Shown: piece by piece, positions 26,492 to 35,142 of the stretch
Layout of the letters: every line of letters begins with the position of its first letter
Position numbering within the stretch: position 1 is the stretch's first letter
From: Chthoniobacter sp.
Lineage (GTDB): Bacteria; Verrucomicrobiota; Verrucomicrobiia; Chthoniobacterales; Chthoniobacteraceae
DNA length: 64,000 bases
Direction of reading: 5' to 3'
Assembly (NCBI GenBank): GCA_021414005.1
Contig: JAIOPH010000027.1
Location: forward strand, 186,001 to 250,000
Notes under the pieces: generated by a model
What the model was told of the DNA's origin: nothing
Databases searched by the model: none
Seen by the model: the letters and a program-made list of their open reading frames with translations, nothing else
Program-made: the position numbers and the translations under genes

Positions 26492-27135
26492 GGCGCGTCC
26501 TCCTCCTCGGTGTCGCCGTCGTCTCTTCCCAGAGCCGCCGCGAGATGCCGCTCAGCGTGGCGCGACCAGTCGGCGAGGTCCTGAAAAGGGATGACCCTTT
26601 TCAGCGTCGGCAGGATTTCGATGAGCGCGTCGGCGGGCTGCTCGGCCGGTGAGAAATGAAGGAGCGATTTGCGCTGGGCGAGGCGCAGAATTTCCACGAG
26701 CCGCGTCGGGCTGGGCAGGCTCTTGCGGAGCGGCTCGAATTTCGTGCGCAGCGAGTCGTTGAGCTGCGCGACGGTGATGCGCACCGGGGGCGTCTCGCCG
26801 CGGTCGCGCACGGCAGTGTCGAACTCATACCAAAGCGTGAGCAGCACGAGCGTGGCGTCGAGCTTCAGCCGCAGCATGAACGCGCCGGACTGCGGCACCG
26901 CCTGCACCAACCGCAGCTCGTGGTCCCAGAAAAGTTTCAGGTCGAGCAGCGCGGCCATTTCCTCGGTCCACTCGCGGTTCAGTTGCGCCCATTGGAAAAG
27001 TTCCGACTGCCCTGGCTCGGTGCCGAGGATGGCGCCATTCGCCACGAGCCGACGCAGGGCTTCGCCGAGACGTTCGCGGTCGGCCTCCGGCAGACGCGCG
27101 AGGAGGCCGTTCGAGTTGGCGGGCACCGGTGTCAT
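26488..27135 (-). CDS. jetB: Wadjet KITE-type subunit JetB (DUF4194-like)
   Basis: 215-aa winged-helix (KITE-like) subunit, the MukE/ScpB counterpart in the Wadjet complex. Supporting sequence: EADRERLGEALRRLVANGAI, a DUF4194-type middle (LVLLTLWYEF, TVAQLNDSLRTKFEPL) and LVEILRLAQRKSLLHFSP, with an acidic tail (DDGDTEEEDAP). The start at 27135 (MTPVPANSNG) is chosen because it overlaps the jetA stop as ATGA; a longer frame to 27267 would be antisense-like overlap with jetA. Sequence divergence is high in this family, so the assignment rests partly on gene order. Confidence 0.88.
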   Translation of the reverse strand: MTPVPANSNGLLARLPEADRERLGEALRRLVANGAILGTEPGQSELFQWAQLNREWTEEMAALLDLKLFWDHELRLVQAVPQSGAFMLRLKLDATLVLLTLWYEFDTAVRDRGETPPVRITVAQLNDSLRTKFEPLRKSLPSPTRLVEILRLAQRKSLLHFSPAEQPADALIEILPTLKRVIPFQDLADWSRHAERHLAAALGRDDGDTEEEDAP

Positions 27136-28538
27136 CGGCGAGAGAGGGTGAAGCGTTCGATGCGACGGTTCAATTTCGTGTCGAACTCCGACATGGCAGC
27201 TTCGTCCATAGTCGCAGGAACTTCGACGCGATAGCGCGCATCCGCCGCGCGGGCGTGAAGCAAGCACGCGATGAGATCCGCGAGGTCATCGTCGCAGCGC
27301 AACGGGATTTCCGACGACGACATGCGCGCTCCGCGCTCCGGCAGGAGTTCCTCCACGAAGCGGTTCGCACGCGCCACGGTGAGCGAGTCACGTAGCGCCG
27401 ACTGGACGCGCCGCAGCGCATCGTCGCGCTCGTCGTCCGACGCCTCCTCGTCGAGCGGAGCGATTTCACCCACTCCTCGCTGAAGTCGCGGTGTGTAGAG
27501 TGATTCGAGTCCCGCCATCAGCCGTGCGTCGTGCAGCCGCAGCGCGGGGAATTCCGCCGCTTCGTCGTCCATCTCCGCCACACGCCGGCCCGCGCCGTGG
27601 AGATTCAGCGCCTCGAAGAACGCCTGCACATGTGCGCGGCTCTCGCTCGTCGTCTCCTGCAAATAACGGAACCGCGCAAGCGAACGCCGCGTGAACTCCG
27701 CCGTCCTGCGGTCCACCGCATCGGCGACCGGCACCACGCTTTCCAAAAGCTGCTCCAACTCATCGAGCCGCAGCCGCACACGCGAGTGCGCCGTCTCCGC
27801 CGACACCGCGGGGTCGCGCCGCATCACCTCCGCCTGCATTTTTCCCAGCGCATCCGCATCCACTCCGAGCACGCTCACCGCGCGCCGCGCCTCGGCCAGC
27901 CGCAGCGGTAATCGTGAGCGCACCAGTTCCGCGTAGCAGGCGTGCCCGATGCGCTCGGCGAACTGGTCGAACAACACCGACAGATTTTCTCGCAGCGTCG
28001 GTGCCGCGAGCTGCTGCCGCGTGTGGCGTTCGATGGCCTTTTGCATCCCGCGCAACTCCGCGATGCCCGCCTGGAGATTCGCCGCGCACGTCTCCACCTG
28101 CGCCCACGGCTCCGCACACAGCGCATCCGCGTTCGCGAGCGTGGTGCAGACGTTCACGAGCTTGTCCGAAAACGCCACGCCCTCCGGAAATGCCAGCCGC
28201 CGCAGCGTGTGCAGCATCGTTTGCCCATTCGGATGAAAATGCACGAGCCGCTGCCAGTCATTGCCCTGCTCCGTCTCCACCCACCCCGCCACCTCGAAAT
28301 AATCCAGCGCCGCCCGAGCACGCTCGCGTGCCGTCACTTCGCCCGCCGAGTGTCGCTCCACCTCGCGCTCCACAATCGCCAGCGCATCCTCCCGCTCCAC
28401 GCCGCGCGGTGCGTCCGCCGCCGCGCGTTCCAGCGCATCCAGCGCATCCACATAAAGCCGCGAATCCTCCAAGCAGAGCACCCGGAAAAACTCCGGACGT
28501 AACTCGCGGAAAAGGGTGAAGGAAAGTTGAGCGGTCAC
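27132..28538 (-). CDS. jetA: Wadjet kleisin-like subunit JetA
   Basis: 468-aa first gene of the Wadjet operon. The sequence QLSFTLFRELRPEFFRVL at the N-terminus and the long helical body fit the JetA/DUF5716-type MukF-like kleisin rather than an enzyme. The GTG at 28538 is preferred: it gives VTAQLSF directly before the conserved block, while the 17 codons upstream look non-coding. The stop overlaps the jetB ATG. The exact Wadjet subtype cannot be fixed without a profile search. A 29-codon reading frame lies 19 bp upstream. Confidence 0.9.
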   Translation of the reverse strand: MTAQLSFTLFRELRPEFFRVLCLEDSRLYVDALDALERAAADAPRGVEREDALAIVEREVERHSAGEVTARERARAALDYFEVAGWVETEQGNDWQRLVHFHPNGQTMLHTLRRLAFPEGVAFSDKLVNVCTTLANADALCAEPWAQVETCAANLQAGIAELRGMQKAIERHTRQQLAAPTLRENLSVLFDQFAERIGHACYAELVRSRLPLRLAEARRAVSVLGVDADALGKMQAEVMRRDPAVSAETAHSRVRLRLDELEQLLESVVPVADAVDRRTAEFTRRSLARFRYLQETTSESRAHVQAFFEALNLHGAGRRVAEMDDEAAEFPALRLHDARLMAGLESLYTPRLQRGVGEIAPLDEEASDDERDDALRRVQSALRDSLTVARANRFVEELLPERGARMSSSEIPLRCDDDLADLIACLLHARAADARYRVEVPATMDEAAMSEFDTKLNRRIERFTLSRR

Positions 28539-28557
28539 GGGCCGATGGTCTGCTGCG

Positions 28558-28647
28558 CTAGCTGGCGCTGTCGAGCAAGGCCTGGGCAAATGTGAGCCGC
28601 GAAAGCCGGTCGAGCAGCGTGAGCTTGGAGGAGTGCTCGGTTTTCAT
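28558..28647 (-). CDS. 29-codon reading frame upstream of jetA (leader or gene remnant)
   Basis: Starts with ATG at 28647 and ends with TAG, 19 bp before the jetA GTG. The product is charged and helical (KLTLLDRLSRLTFAQALLDS). It could be a leader peptide or the remnant of a truncated gene. From memory the sequence resembles N-termini of SNF2-type helicases in this phylum, but I could not verify that. No ribosome-binding site is obvious. Confidence 0.3.
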   Translation of the reverse strand: MKTEHSSKLTLLDRLSRLTFAQALLDSAS

Positions 28648-28702
28648 CGCCCGATGTCAGTGAACGCCCTCACCGCGTGCAATCTTGGAGAGCGTGATGG
28701 CC

Positions 28703-29590
28703 TTACTCGCCGAGAACGGTGTGGGCGAGGAGTTGAGCGACGCGACGGAGAAAGTCGTAGTCGAGCGTGTCCGGCGTGTCGCTCGGCTGGTGGTAGTGCG
28801 GGTTGCGGAATTCGGAGGTGTCGGTCCACATCACGGCGGGGATGCCCTTTTCCCAAAACGGCACGTGATCGCTGCGGCGCAGAACGGGGAGAAAGCGCTC
28901 CAGGCCGAGCCGGACTTCGAGGCCCAGCACCGGAAAATCCGGGAGCGCGCCGCGGGCGTGCGCGAGGATCTCGCCGAGGAGCCGCGCGGACGTGCCGTTG
29001 GCCAGCAGCCCGAGGAAATCGCCGGTGTCCGGCAGCGCGATGGGGAGGCCTTCGGGGATATTCTGGGAACCGGGTTTGTGGAGGGCAAAGCCGACCATTT
29101 CCAAAATATGTGCCTGGGTCACCTGCCACGGCAGCGTGGGGAGCGTGTCGCGCACGAACTCGGTGCTGCCGATCAATCCGTCCTCCTCGCGGTTGAAGGC
29201 CGCGAACGCGACGCGCGGAAACGTACCGCCTGCCGCGCAGGCTTGCGCGACGGCGAGCAGCGCGGCGACGGCGCTGGCGTTGTCATCCGCGCCGGGGCAG
29301 GCGGGCACGCTGTCATAGTGCGCGCCGATGAGCACCGCCGTGCCGCGCAGTCCGGGCGGCACGGCCACGACGTTGCGCGCCTCGCCGTGAAACGCGACTT
29401 CGTAGCCCCAGCCGCGCAGCCGCTCCATCAGCCAAAGCGCCACGCGGCGATTGGCGTTGGATTCAAAATGGAAGTGCCGGGGAACGGAGATTTCCTCCAC
29501 CCATGAGCGGAGTTCGCCGACGTCCGTGAGCTGGGGTGGCGAGCTGGGCGAAATCCTCGGCCCGGCATCGGTGGAGCGGCGGATGAGCAT
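28703..29590 (-). CDS. M28 family zinc metallopeptidase
   Basis: Di-zinc aminopeptidase-like enzyme of 295 aa. Metal and catalytic residues are visible in order: LIGAHYDSV, GADDNASAVAALL, FNREEDGLIGS (the catalytic and metal-binding acidic pair), and the final zinc histidine in NPHYHQPSDTPDTL. No signal peptide is clear from the ATG at 29590 (MLIRRSTDAG); the longer start at 29653 does not add one either. The substrate peptide is unknown. It is co-directional with the Wadjet operon but separated by about 165 bp and appears unrelated to it. Confidence 0.88.
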   Translation of the reverse strand: MLIRRSTDAGPRISPSSPPQLTDVGELRSWVEEISVPRHFHFESNANRRVALWLMERLRGWGYEVAFHGEARNVVAVPPGLRGTAVLIGAHYDSVPACPGADDNASAVAALLAVAQACAAGGTFPRVAFAAFNREEDGLIGSTEFVRDTLPTLPWQVTQAHILEMVGFALHKPGSQNIPEGLPIALPDTGDFLGLLANGTSARLLGEILAHARGALPDFPVLGLEVRLGLERFLPVLRRSDHVPFWEKGIPAVMWTDTSEFRNPHYHQPSDTPDTLDYDFLRRVAQLLAHTVLGE

Positions 29591-29750
29591 GACAGATGTG
29601 AACACCGGGCCGCCCGACGTGGCAAGGGCTTGCCAACCGAATCGCGGCCTCAAACCCGTCCGGCGGCGGTCTTTGGAGCCAAGAAAATTGCGACGGCATC
29701 ATGCACATCATGCGCACCTCGCAGCGGAAGGACGCTCACAAAGTCAGACG

Positions 29751-31109
29751 TCACTTCGCCTCGGCCTGGAGTGCGGCGAAGCGTTTGCGCAATTCCGCGA
29801 GCTGCGTGGCGTGGGCGGGATCGGCGGCGAGGTTGTTTACCTCCAATGGATCAGCGCGGAGGTCGAAGAGTTCCTCGGTGTCGAACTCGGGCCAGAGGAG
29901 GTATTTCACGTCTTTGCGCACAAGGGCGAGGGAGGACGGGATGAAGTTCTTGTTGTTGATCGTGCCGTGCTCGTAAAAAAACTCGTCGCGCCACGCGGGC
30001 TTTTTTTCCGCGAGATAGAGCGGGGCGAAGTCGCGGCCCTGCATCGTGGCGGGCGCGGGCTGGCCGGTCGCGGCGAGGATCAGCGGCGCGACATCCACGT
30101 TGAGCACGAAGTTGTCGTCCGTCTTGCCGCGCCTTGCGGCGGGCGTGCGCGGATCGCGGACGATGAGGGGGACGCGGATGCTTTCCTCGTACGGATACCA
30201 TTTGTCGGCGAGGCCGTGCTCGGCGTGGAAATAGCCATTGTCGCCGGTGAAGATGACGAGCGTGCGGTCGAGCACGCCCTGTTTGCGCAGCTCGTCGAGC
30301 ACGCGGCCGCAAGTGGTGTCCACCTCGGTGCAGAGACGGTAGTAGTTCTTCATCATGGTTTGGAACTTCTCCGGCGTATCGAAGCGCCAGTGCCAGCGGT
30401 TGCGGCCTTCGTTTTTCTCATTGCCGATGAAGGGCGGCAGGCGGTGAAAATATTCGTCGCTCGCGGTCTTCGGCACCGGCACCGTCACATCCTGGTAAAG
30501 CGCGGCGCTCTCGGGTTGGGGCAGGTATTGCTTCGGGTTTCCGTCCTCGGCATGCGCGGCGAAAAAGGCGACCGTGAGACAGAACGGGCGGTCCTGCGGG
30601 CGCGTGCGCAGAAACTCCAGCGCGTCGCGCTCGTTCTTTTGGGTGACGTGGATGAGCGAGCCGTCGGGTTCCTTCATGAAGTGCCGGCCGCTGTAAGCGC
30701 GGCCGAAGTCGAACTGCTCCTGCGGGAAATTGCCGCAGTGCCATTTGCCCACATGCCCGGTCCAGTAGCCGTGCGCGCGGAGGATGCCTGGATAAGTCTC
30801 AGCCCACGGCGTCTTGAACATGGCAAAGGCCTTGTTGCCGTGCCGGGACATCCACTGGCCGGTGAGCATCGAGGCACGGCTGACACCGCAGATGGAGGTG
30901 CTGACGCAGGCGTGGGTGAAGCGCGTGCCTTCGCCGGCGAGCTGGTCCAGGATGGGCGTCTTGACCACGGGGTTACCGGCGCAGCCGAGCGTGTCGTAGC
31001 GCCAGTCGTCGGCATGGAGGATGAGAATGTTCAGCGGCGCAGCCGTGTCGGCGGCGGGTGCCACGGAGGTGGCGAGGAGGAGGACCGCGAGGAGGGTGTA
31101 AAGGCGCAT
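29751..31109 (-). CDS. Secreted sulfatase (formylglycine-dependent)
   Basis: Arylsulfatase-superfamily enzyme of 452 aa with signal peptide [20 protein letters not shown]. Metal-binding [11 protein letters not shown] near residue 33, the formylglycine core [15 protein letters not shown] near residue 75 (C-G-V-S-R, with Val in place of the usual Pro/Ala), HVGKWHCG, and [10 protein letters not shown] with the second metal site. Such enzymes remove sulfate esters from polysaccharides and are numerous in marine and soil PVC bacteria. Activity needs a formylglycine-generating or anaerobic maturase, not seen here. It is divergent from a PEP-CTERM gene. Confidence 0.9.
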   Translation of the reverse strand: MRLYTLLAVLLLATSVAPAADTAAPLNILILHADDWRYDTLGCAGNPVVKTPILDQLAGEGTRFTHACVSTSICGVSRASMLTGQWMSRHGNKAFAMFKTPWAETYPGILRAHGYWTGHVGKWHCGNFPQEQFDFGRAYSGRHFMKEPDGSLIHVTQKNERDALEFLRTRPQDRPFCLTVAFFAAHAEDGNPKQYLPQPESAALYQDVTVPVPKTASDEYFHRLPPFIGNEKNEGRNRWHWRFDTPEKFQTMMKNYYRLCTEVDTTCGRVLDELRKQGVLDRTLVIFTGDNGYFHAEHGLADKWYPYEESIRVPLIVRDPRTPAARRGKTDDNFVLNVDVAPLILAATGQPAPATMQGRDFAPLYLAEKKPAWRDEFFYEHGTINNKNFIPSSLALVRKDVKYLLWPEFDTEELFDLRADPLEVNNLAADPAHATQLAELRKRFAALQAEAK

Positions 31110-31359
31110 GGTATTATAGTGACTGGGCAGTCTGCGGGTCAGGATACAGAACCCGCGACCCACGTCTCCGAAAGAAACTTCTGTCAACAAGCCGGTCTCG
31201 CCAATTTCTTGTAGCGGGTGAAAGGGCTCACCTCCGAAGCTTCGTGGCGCTATAACGATGGCCAGCTTGCGCACAAAAAGAATTATGCGATATCAGCCAC
31301 ACCGACGCCTTGCGTCGTGGCCTCCCGAAATCCAATCCCAAATCCCCGAGCGTCCGCCC

Positions 31360-33423
31360 ATGAAAAGCATCTTCCATCTCTGTCACTCCACCCAAATCCT
31401 CGCGGCCACCGTCGCCGGCCTGCTCGCGGCTCAATCCGCACGCGCCGCGAGCGGGACGTGGACCACCAATGGCGGAGGCCTTTGGAGCGACACGACGAAA
31501 TGGAGCGGCGGCGCGGTCGCCGATGGCTTTGGGAATACCGCGAATTTTGCTTCGCTCGACCTCACGGCTGACGCCACGGTGCATCTGGATTCCGGGCGCA
31601 CGCTCGACGCCATCATGTTCGGCGACACTACAGCACCGCTGCGAAATTGGGCGGTGGATAACAACGGAAGCGCTGCGAATTTCTTCAGCTTTGGCAACAC
31701 GACGAGCACGCTGGGTGTAACGGTTAATGCCGGCACGGCAACAATCAGCGCGGACATCGGCTCGCTCGCGACAGCTCCCACAGCATCAGGCGCTGGCAAT
31801 GTGCTCGCCAAAGACGGCAGCGGGAAATTGGTCCTGAGCGGGCAGAACTTTCTCGCAGGGGACGTGAACGCCAGTCTGAGTGCGCGCTTCACGGTGGAAG
31901 GTGGTGGGGAACTCGCAATCATCGGTTCGCTCAAGGCGGCGAGCAGTCTGCAAACAAACAGGGCCAACGGGGTCAACCTCGTCGGCCAAACCTCAGCCAA
32001 CAATACCCTGACGCTCTCCGATTCGGGCACGGTGGTGGCTGGCGGTCTGACGGTTGGGGGAAGCACGTTCGGTGGCAACAGTGTCACGATTTCAAGCCCT
32101 GGCACAGCCGCCGCTCCTTCCTGGCAAATGCGGGACAACGGAGCGCAATTGAACATGGGAGTTTCCTCATCGAGCAATTCATTGACCATATCCAACGGGG
32201 CCTACCTCCGGCAAAATAGTGGTGGTGGCACCAACACCTGGACCATCGGCACCAATGCTGGGGCGAATAGCAATGCCATCGTCGTCACGGGCGCAGGCAG
32301 CACTTTGGACCGGAGGGGAGCAGTGGCTTCCTTTATCAATATCGGTGCTAGCGGCGACGGGAACAGCCTGACGGTAAGCGCCGGAGCGACGCTCTTTCCG
32401 CGTCGGTTGGCGATTGGCAGCAATGGTGGGGACAATAACTCGATCACCGTTACGGGGACCGCCTCGACGGCGGTCATCAATGAGGGGAGTAACTCCGCTT
32501 TCGATATTGGTAGCGTCGCCGGATCGAACGGCAACTCCATGACGATCTCGGCGGGTGGCTCTTTCAATTTCACCGGGTCAAGCAGCGGCAGAAATTTCTC
32601 CATCGGAAAGGCAGGAGATAACAACTCTCTTACAGTGACGGGCAGCGGTTCGTCATCGGCCATCAACTACACTCTGCCGATGGGAGTCGGCGGCAACGTG
32701 ACCGGTTCCACCGCCACCGACGGAGGCTCGGGAAACCATTTGGACGTGTATGACGGCGGCACGCTGACCTCAAACACCCCCCTTTATGTGCTGGGCACCA
32801 ACTCGGTCATCAATCTGGGCAATGGGACGACCATTGGCTCAGCCACGGTGGGCGCAGTCTTGGGGTTCAACGCGGGGGTGTTTCTCAAGAACGCCGACGG
32901 ACGGTTGCGCTTCAACAACGGGCGGCTGACCACGGGAGCAGACGGACCGCTGGTTTCCGGCGCTGGCCAGATCGCCCTTGATGGCCCCGCCTATGTCTCG
33001 ACGAATTTCGCCGGCTCGACGATCAGCACGCCGATGGCTGGATCGGGGAGCCTGATCAAGGAAGGCACCGGAACCCTGACCCTCTCCGGCTCGAACACCT
33101 ACAGCGGTGATACCACCGTCAACCTCGGAACCCTCAGCATCAGCGCACCCTACCTCGCGGACAACGCGGACATTCGTCTGGCCTCGGGTGGAATTTTCAA
33201 CCTCAACACCGGGCCTGCAGTGGACACCATCCGGGCTCTTTTCATCGATGGCGTGCCGCAGGCCACCGGTATCTGGGGAGCGCTCGGCAGCGGCGTGGAG
33301 CACGAGTCCGGCATGATCACCGGCAGCGGACGACTCATGGTGACTTCGACTGTCCCCGAGCCTTCCGCCATGCTGCTCCTCCTCGGCTGCGGGCTCGCTG
33401 GACTGGCTCGCCGCCGTCGGTAG
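31360..33423 (+). CDS. Autotransporter-repeat PEP-CTERM surface protein
   Basis: Extracellular protein of 687 aa. Signal peptide to about residue 31, then a long Gly/Ser/Thr/Asn-rich beta-helix region with imperfect repeats (NSLTVSAGATL, NSITVTGTAST, NSMTISAGGS, NSLTVTGSGS). An autotransporter-associated beta-strand block follows (LIKEGTGTLTLSGSNTYSG), and the C-terminal sorting tag VPEPSAMLLLLGCGLAGLAR with the terminal RRRR-type end. PEP-CTERM proteins are processed by an exosortase, which is not in this window. The start at 31360 is chosen because it begins the signal peptide. Confidence 0.92.
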   Translation: MKSIFHLCHSTQILAATVAGLLAAQSARAASGTWTTNGGGLWSDTTKWSGGAVADGFGNTANFASLDLTADATVHLDSGRTLDAIMFGDTTAPLRNWAVDNNGSAANFFSFGNTTSTLGVTVNAGTATISADIGSLATAPTASGAGNVLAKDGSGKLVLSGQNFLAGDVNASLSARFTVEGGGELAIIGSLKAASSLQTNRANGVNLVGQTSANNTLTLSDSGTVVAGGLTVGGSTFGGNSVTISSPGTAAAPSWQMRDNGAQLNMGVSSSSNSLTISNGAYLRQNSGGGTNTWTIGTNAGANSNAIVVTGAGSTLDRRGAVASFINIGASGDGNSLTVSAGATLFPRRLAIGSNGGDNNSITVTGTASTAVINEGSNSAFDIGSVAGSNGNSMTISAGGSFNFTGSSSGRNFSIGKAGDNNSLTVTGSGSSSAINYTLPMGVGGNVTGSTATDGGSGNHLDVYDGGTLTSNTPLYVLGTNSVINLGNGTTIGSATVGAVLGFNAGVFLKNADGRLRFNNGRLTTGADGPLVSGAGQIALDGPAYVSTNFAGSTISTPMAGSGSLIKEGTGTLTLSGSNTYSGDTTVNLGTLSISAPYLADNADIRLASGGIFNLNTGPAVDTIRALFIDGVPQATGIWGALGSGVEHESGMITGSGRLMVTSTVPEPSAMLLLLGCGLAGLARRRR

Positions 33424-33540
33424 GTCGGAAGCAGTTCCATGCGGAACGGCCGGGGGCGGGAGCCGGTTCGTGGTTTCCACGAGCGAGCGCGGACTTTATA
33501 GAACCTGCGTCGCGCCCTCGCGAAAAAAACTTCCGCACCG

Positions 33541-35136
33541 ATGAAAACTTCCGCACGAATCCTCGCCCTCGCGCTGTGCCTGCCGCTCGGTATCAGCCGC
33601 GCCGCCAATCTGCTGACTAGGTCCGACGTGCTCGCGCACTACGTGGAATCTTTCAAAACGAATGACTCCGAGCTGGTGGCGACGACGATCCCCAATGCGG
33701 CGGCGAGCGACTGGATGCAGCAAAACGTCCCTCGCTTCGAGTGCCCGGACCAGGTGATCGAGGAAACCTACTACTTCCGCTGGTGGACTTTCCGGAAGCA
33801 TCTGCGGGAGACGCCCGACGGCTTCGTGGTGACGGAGTTTTTGCCGAAGGTCTCGTGGTCTGCGAAGCACAACACGATCTCCTGCGCGGCGGGGCACCAC
33901 TTTTACGAAGGGCGCTGGATTCATGATCCACGCTATCTCGACGACTACGCCACGTTCTGGTTTCGCCGCGGCGGCCAGCCTCGCCAATACAGCTTCTGGG
34001 CGGCGGACGCGCTGTGGGCGCGCCACCTCGTGGATGGCCGCGCCAACCCGGTGCTGGCGCTGCTGCCGGACTTGAGCGCGAACTTCGCCGCGTGGCAGAA
34101 GTCGAACCGCGACGCGAACGGGTTGTTCTGGCAAATCGACGACCGCGACGGAATGGAAGTCTCCATCGGCGGCAGCGGCTACCGGGCGACGATCAACAGC
34201 TACATGTATGGCGAAACCACGGCGCTCGCACGGCTCTCGGATCTGGCGGGCAAGACCGAAGACGCCGCCGCCTTTCGCGAGAAAGCCGCGAAGATCAAAC
34301 AGCTCGTGCAGGAGAAGCTGTGGGACGCGGACGCCAGGTTTTTCAAAGTCCGGCCGCGCGGCGAAAACACGAAGCTCGCCGACGTGCGCGAACTGCACGG
34401 TTTCACGCCGTGGTATTTCAACCTGCCCGACGCGCCCTACGCGGAGGCGTGGCGGCAGCTTACGGATCCGCAGGGATTTCAGGCACCGTTCGGCCCGACG
34501 ACCGCGGAGCAGCGGCACCCGCGTTTTGCCCTCTCCTACCAAGGCCACGAGTGCCAGTGGAACGGTCCCGGCTGGCCCTACGCCACCGCCGTCACGCTGA
34601 CCGCGCTGGCCAATCTGCTCAACCGCCCGGAGCCGCAGACGGCGGTGACCAAGGCCGATTATTTTGCCACGCTGAAAACCTACGCCGCCAGCCACCGACT
34701 CAAGCGCGAGGACGGAAAAGTGGTGCCGTGGATCGACGAGAACCTCAACCCGCAGACCGGCGACTGGATCTCGCGCACGCGCCTCAAGGCCTGGAAAAAC
34801 GGCACCTGGGACGCAGGTAAAGGCGGCGTCGAGCGCGGCAAGGATTACAACCACTCGACTTTCTGCGACCTCGTCATCACCGGCCTCGCCGGCCTCCGCC
34901 CGCGCGCCGATAGCCAGGTCGAAGTGAACCCGCTCGCACCTGCGGACTGGGATTACTTCTGCCTCGAAAACGTCGCCTACCACGGACACCAGCTCGCGAT
35001 CTTCTACGACAAAACCGGCAACCGCTATGGTCGCGGCGAGGGTCTGCACGTCTTCGCCGACGACCGGGAAATCGCCAAGAGCGCGCGGCTTGAGCGAGTA
35101 ACCGGCCCTCTCCCGCAGAATCAGCCGCCGCGTTAA
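33541..35136 (+). CDS. Secreted MGH1-like glycoside hydrolase ((alpha/alpha)6 barrel)
   Basis: Predicted periplasmic glycosidase of 531 aa with signal peptide MKTSARILALALCLPLGISRA. Supporting segments are ETYYFRWWTFRKHL, YSFWAADALWARHL, INSYMYGETTALARLSDLAG, HGFTPWYFNLPD and QWNGPGWPYATAVTLTALA, a pattern seen in the MGH1-like/GH63-type barrel. The C-terminal beta part contains AYHGHQLAIFYDKTG. Substrate unknown; alpha-linked oligosaccharides would be typical of the fold. It is convergent with uvrC (6-bp gap). A second, longer and cytosolic-looking barrel enzyme lies just beyond uvrC. Confidence 0.82.
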   Translation: MKTSARILALALCLPLGISRAANLLTRSDVLAHYVESFKTNDSELVATTIPNAAASDWMQQNVPRFECPDQVIEETYYFRWWTFRKHLRETPDGFVVTEFLPKVSWSAKHNTISCAAGHHFYEGRWIHDPRYLDDYATFWFRRGGQPRQYSFWAADALWARHLVDGRANPVLALLPDLSANFAAWQKSNRDANGLFWQIDDRDGMEVSIGGSGYRATINSYMYGETTALARLSDLAGKTEDAAAFREKAAKIKQLVQEKLWDADARFFKVRPRGENTKLADVRELHGFTPWYFNLPDAPYAEAWRQLTDPQGFQAPFGPTTAEQRHPRFALSYQGHECQWNGPGWPYATAVTLTALANLLNRPEPQTAVTKADYFATLKTYAASHRLKREDGKVVPWIDENLNPQTGDWISRTRLKAWKNGTWDAGKGGVERGKDYNHSTFCDLVITGLAGLRPRADSQVEVNPLAPADWDYFCLENVAYHGHQLAIFYDKTGNRYGRGEGLHVFADDREIAKSARLERVTGPLPQNQPPR

Positions 35137-35142
35137 CGCGAG

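Noticed and set aside
31133..31155. Possible tRNA or structured RNA in the sulfatase/PEP-CTERM gap
   Set aside because: There is a short GCGGGT/ACCCGC stem but no cloverleaf or T-loop consensus.
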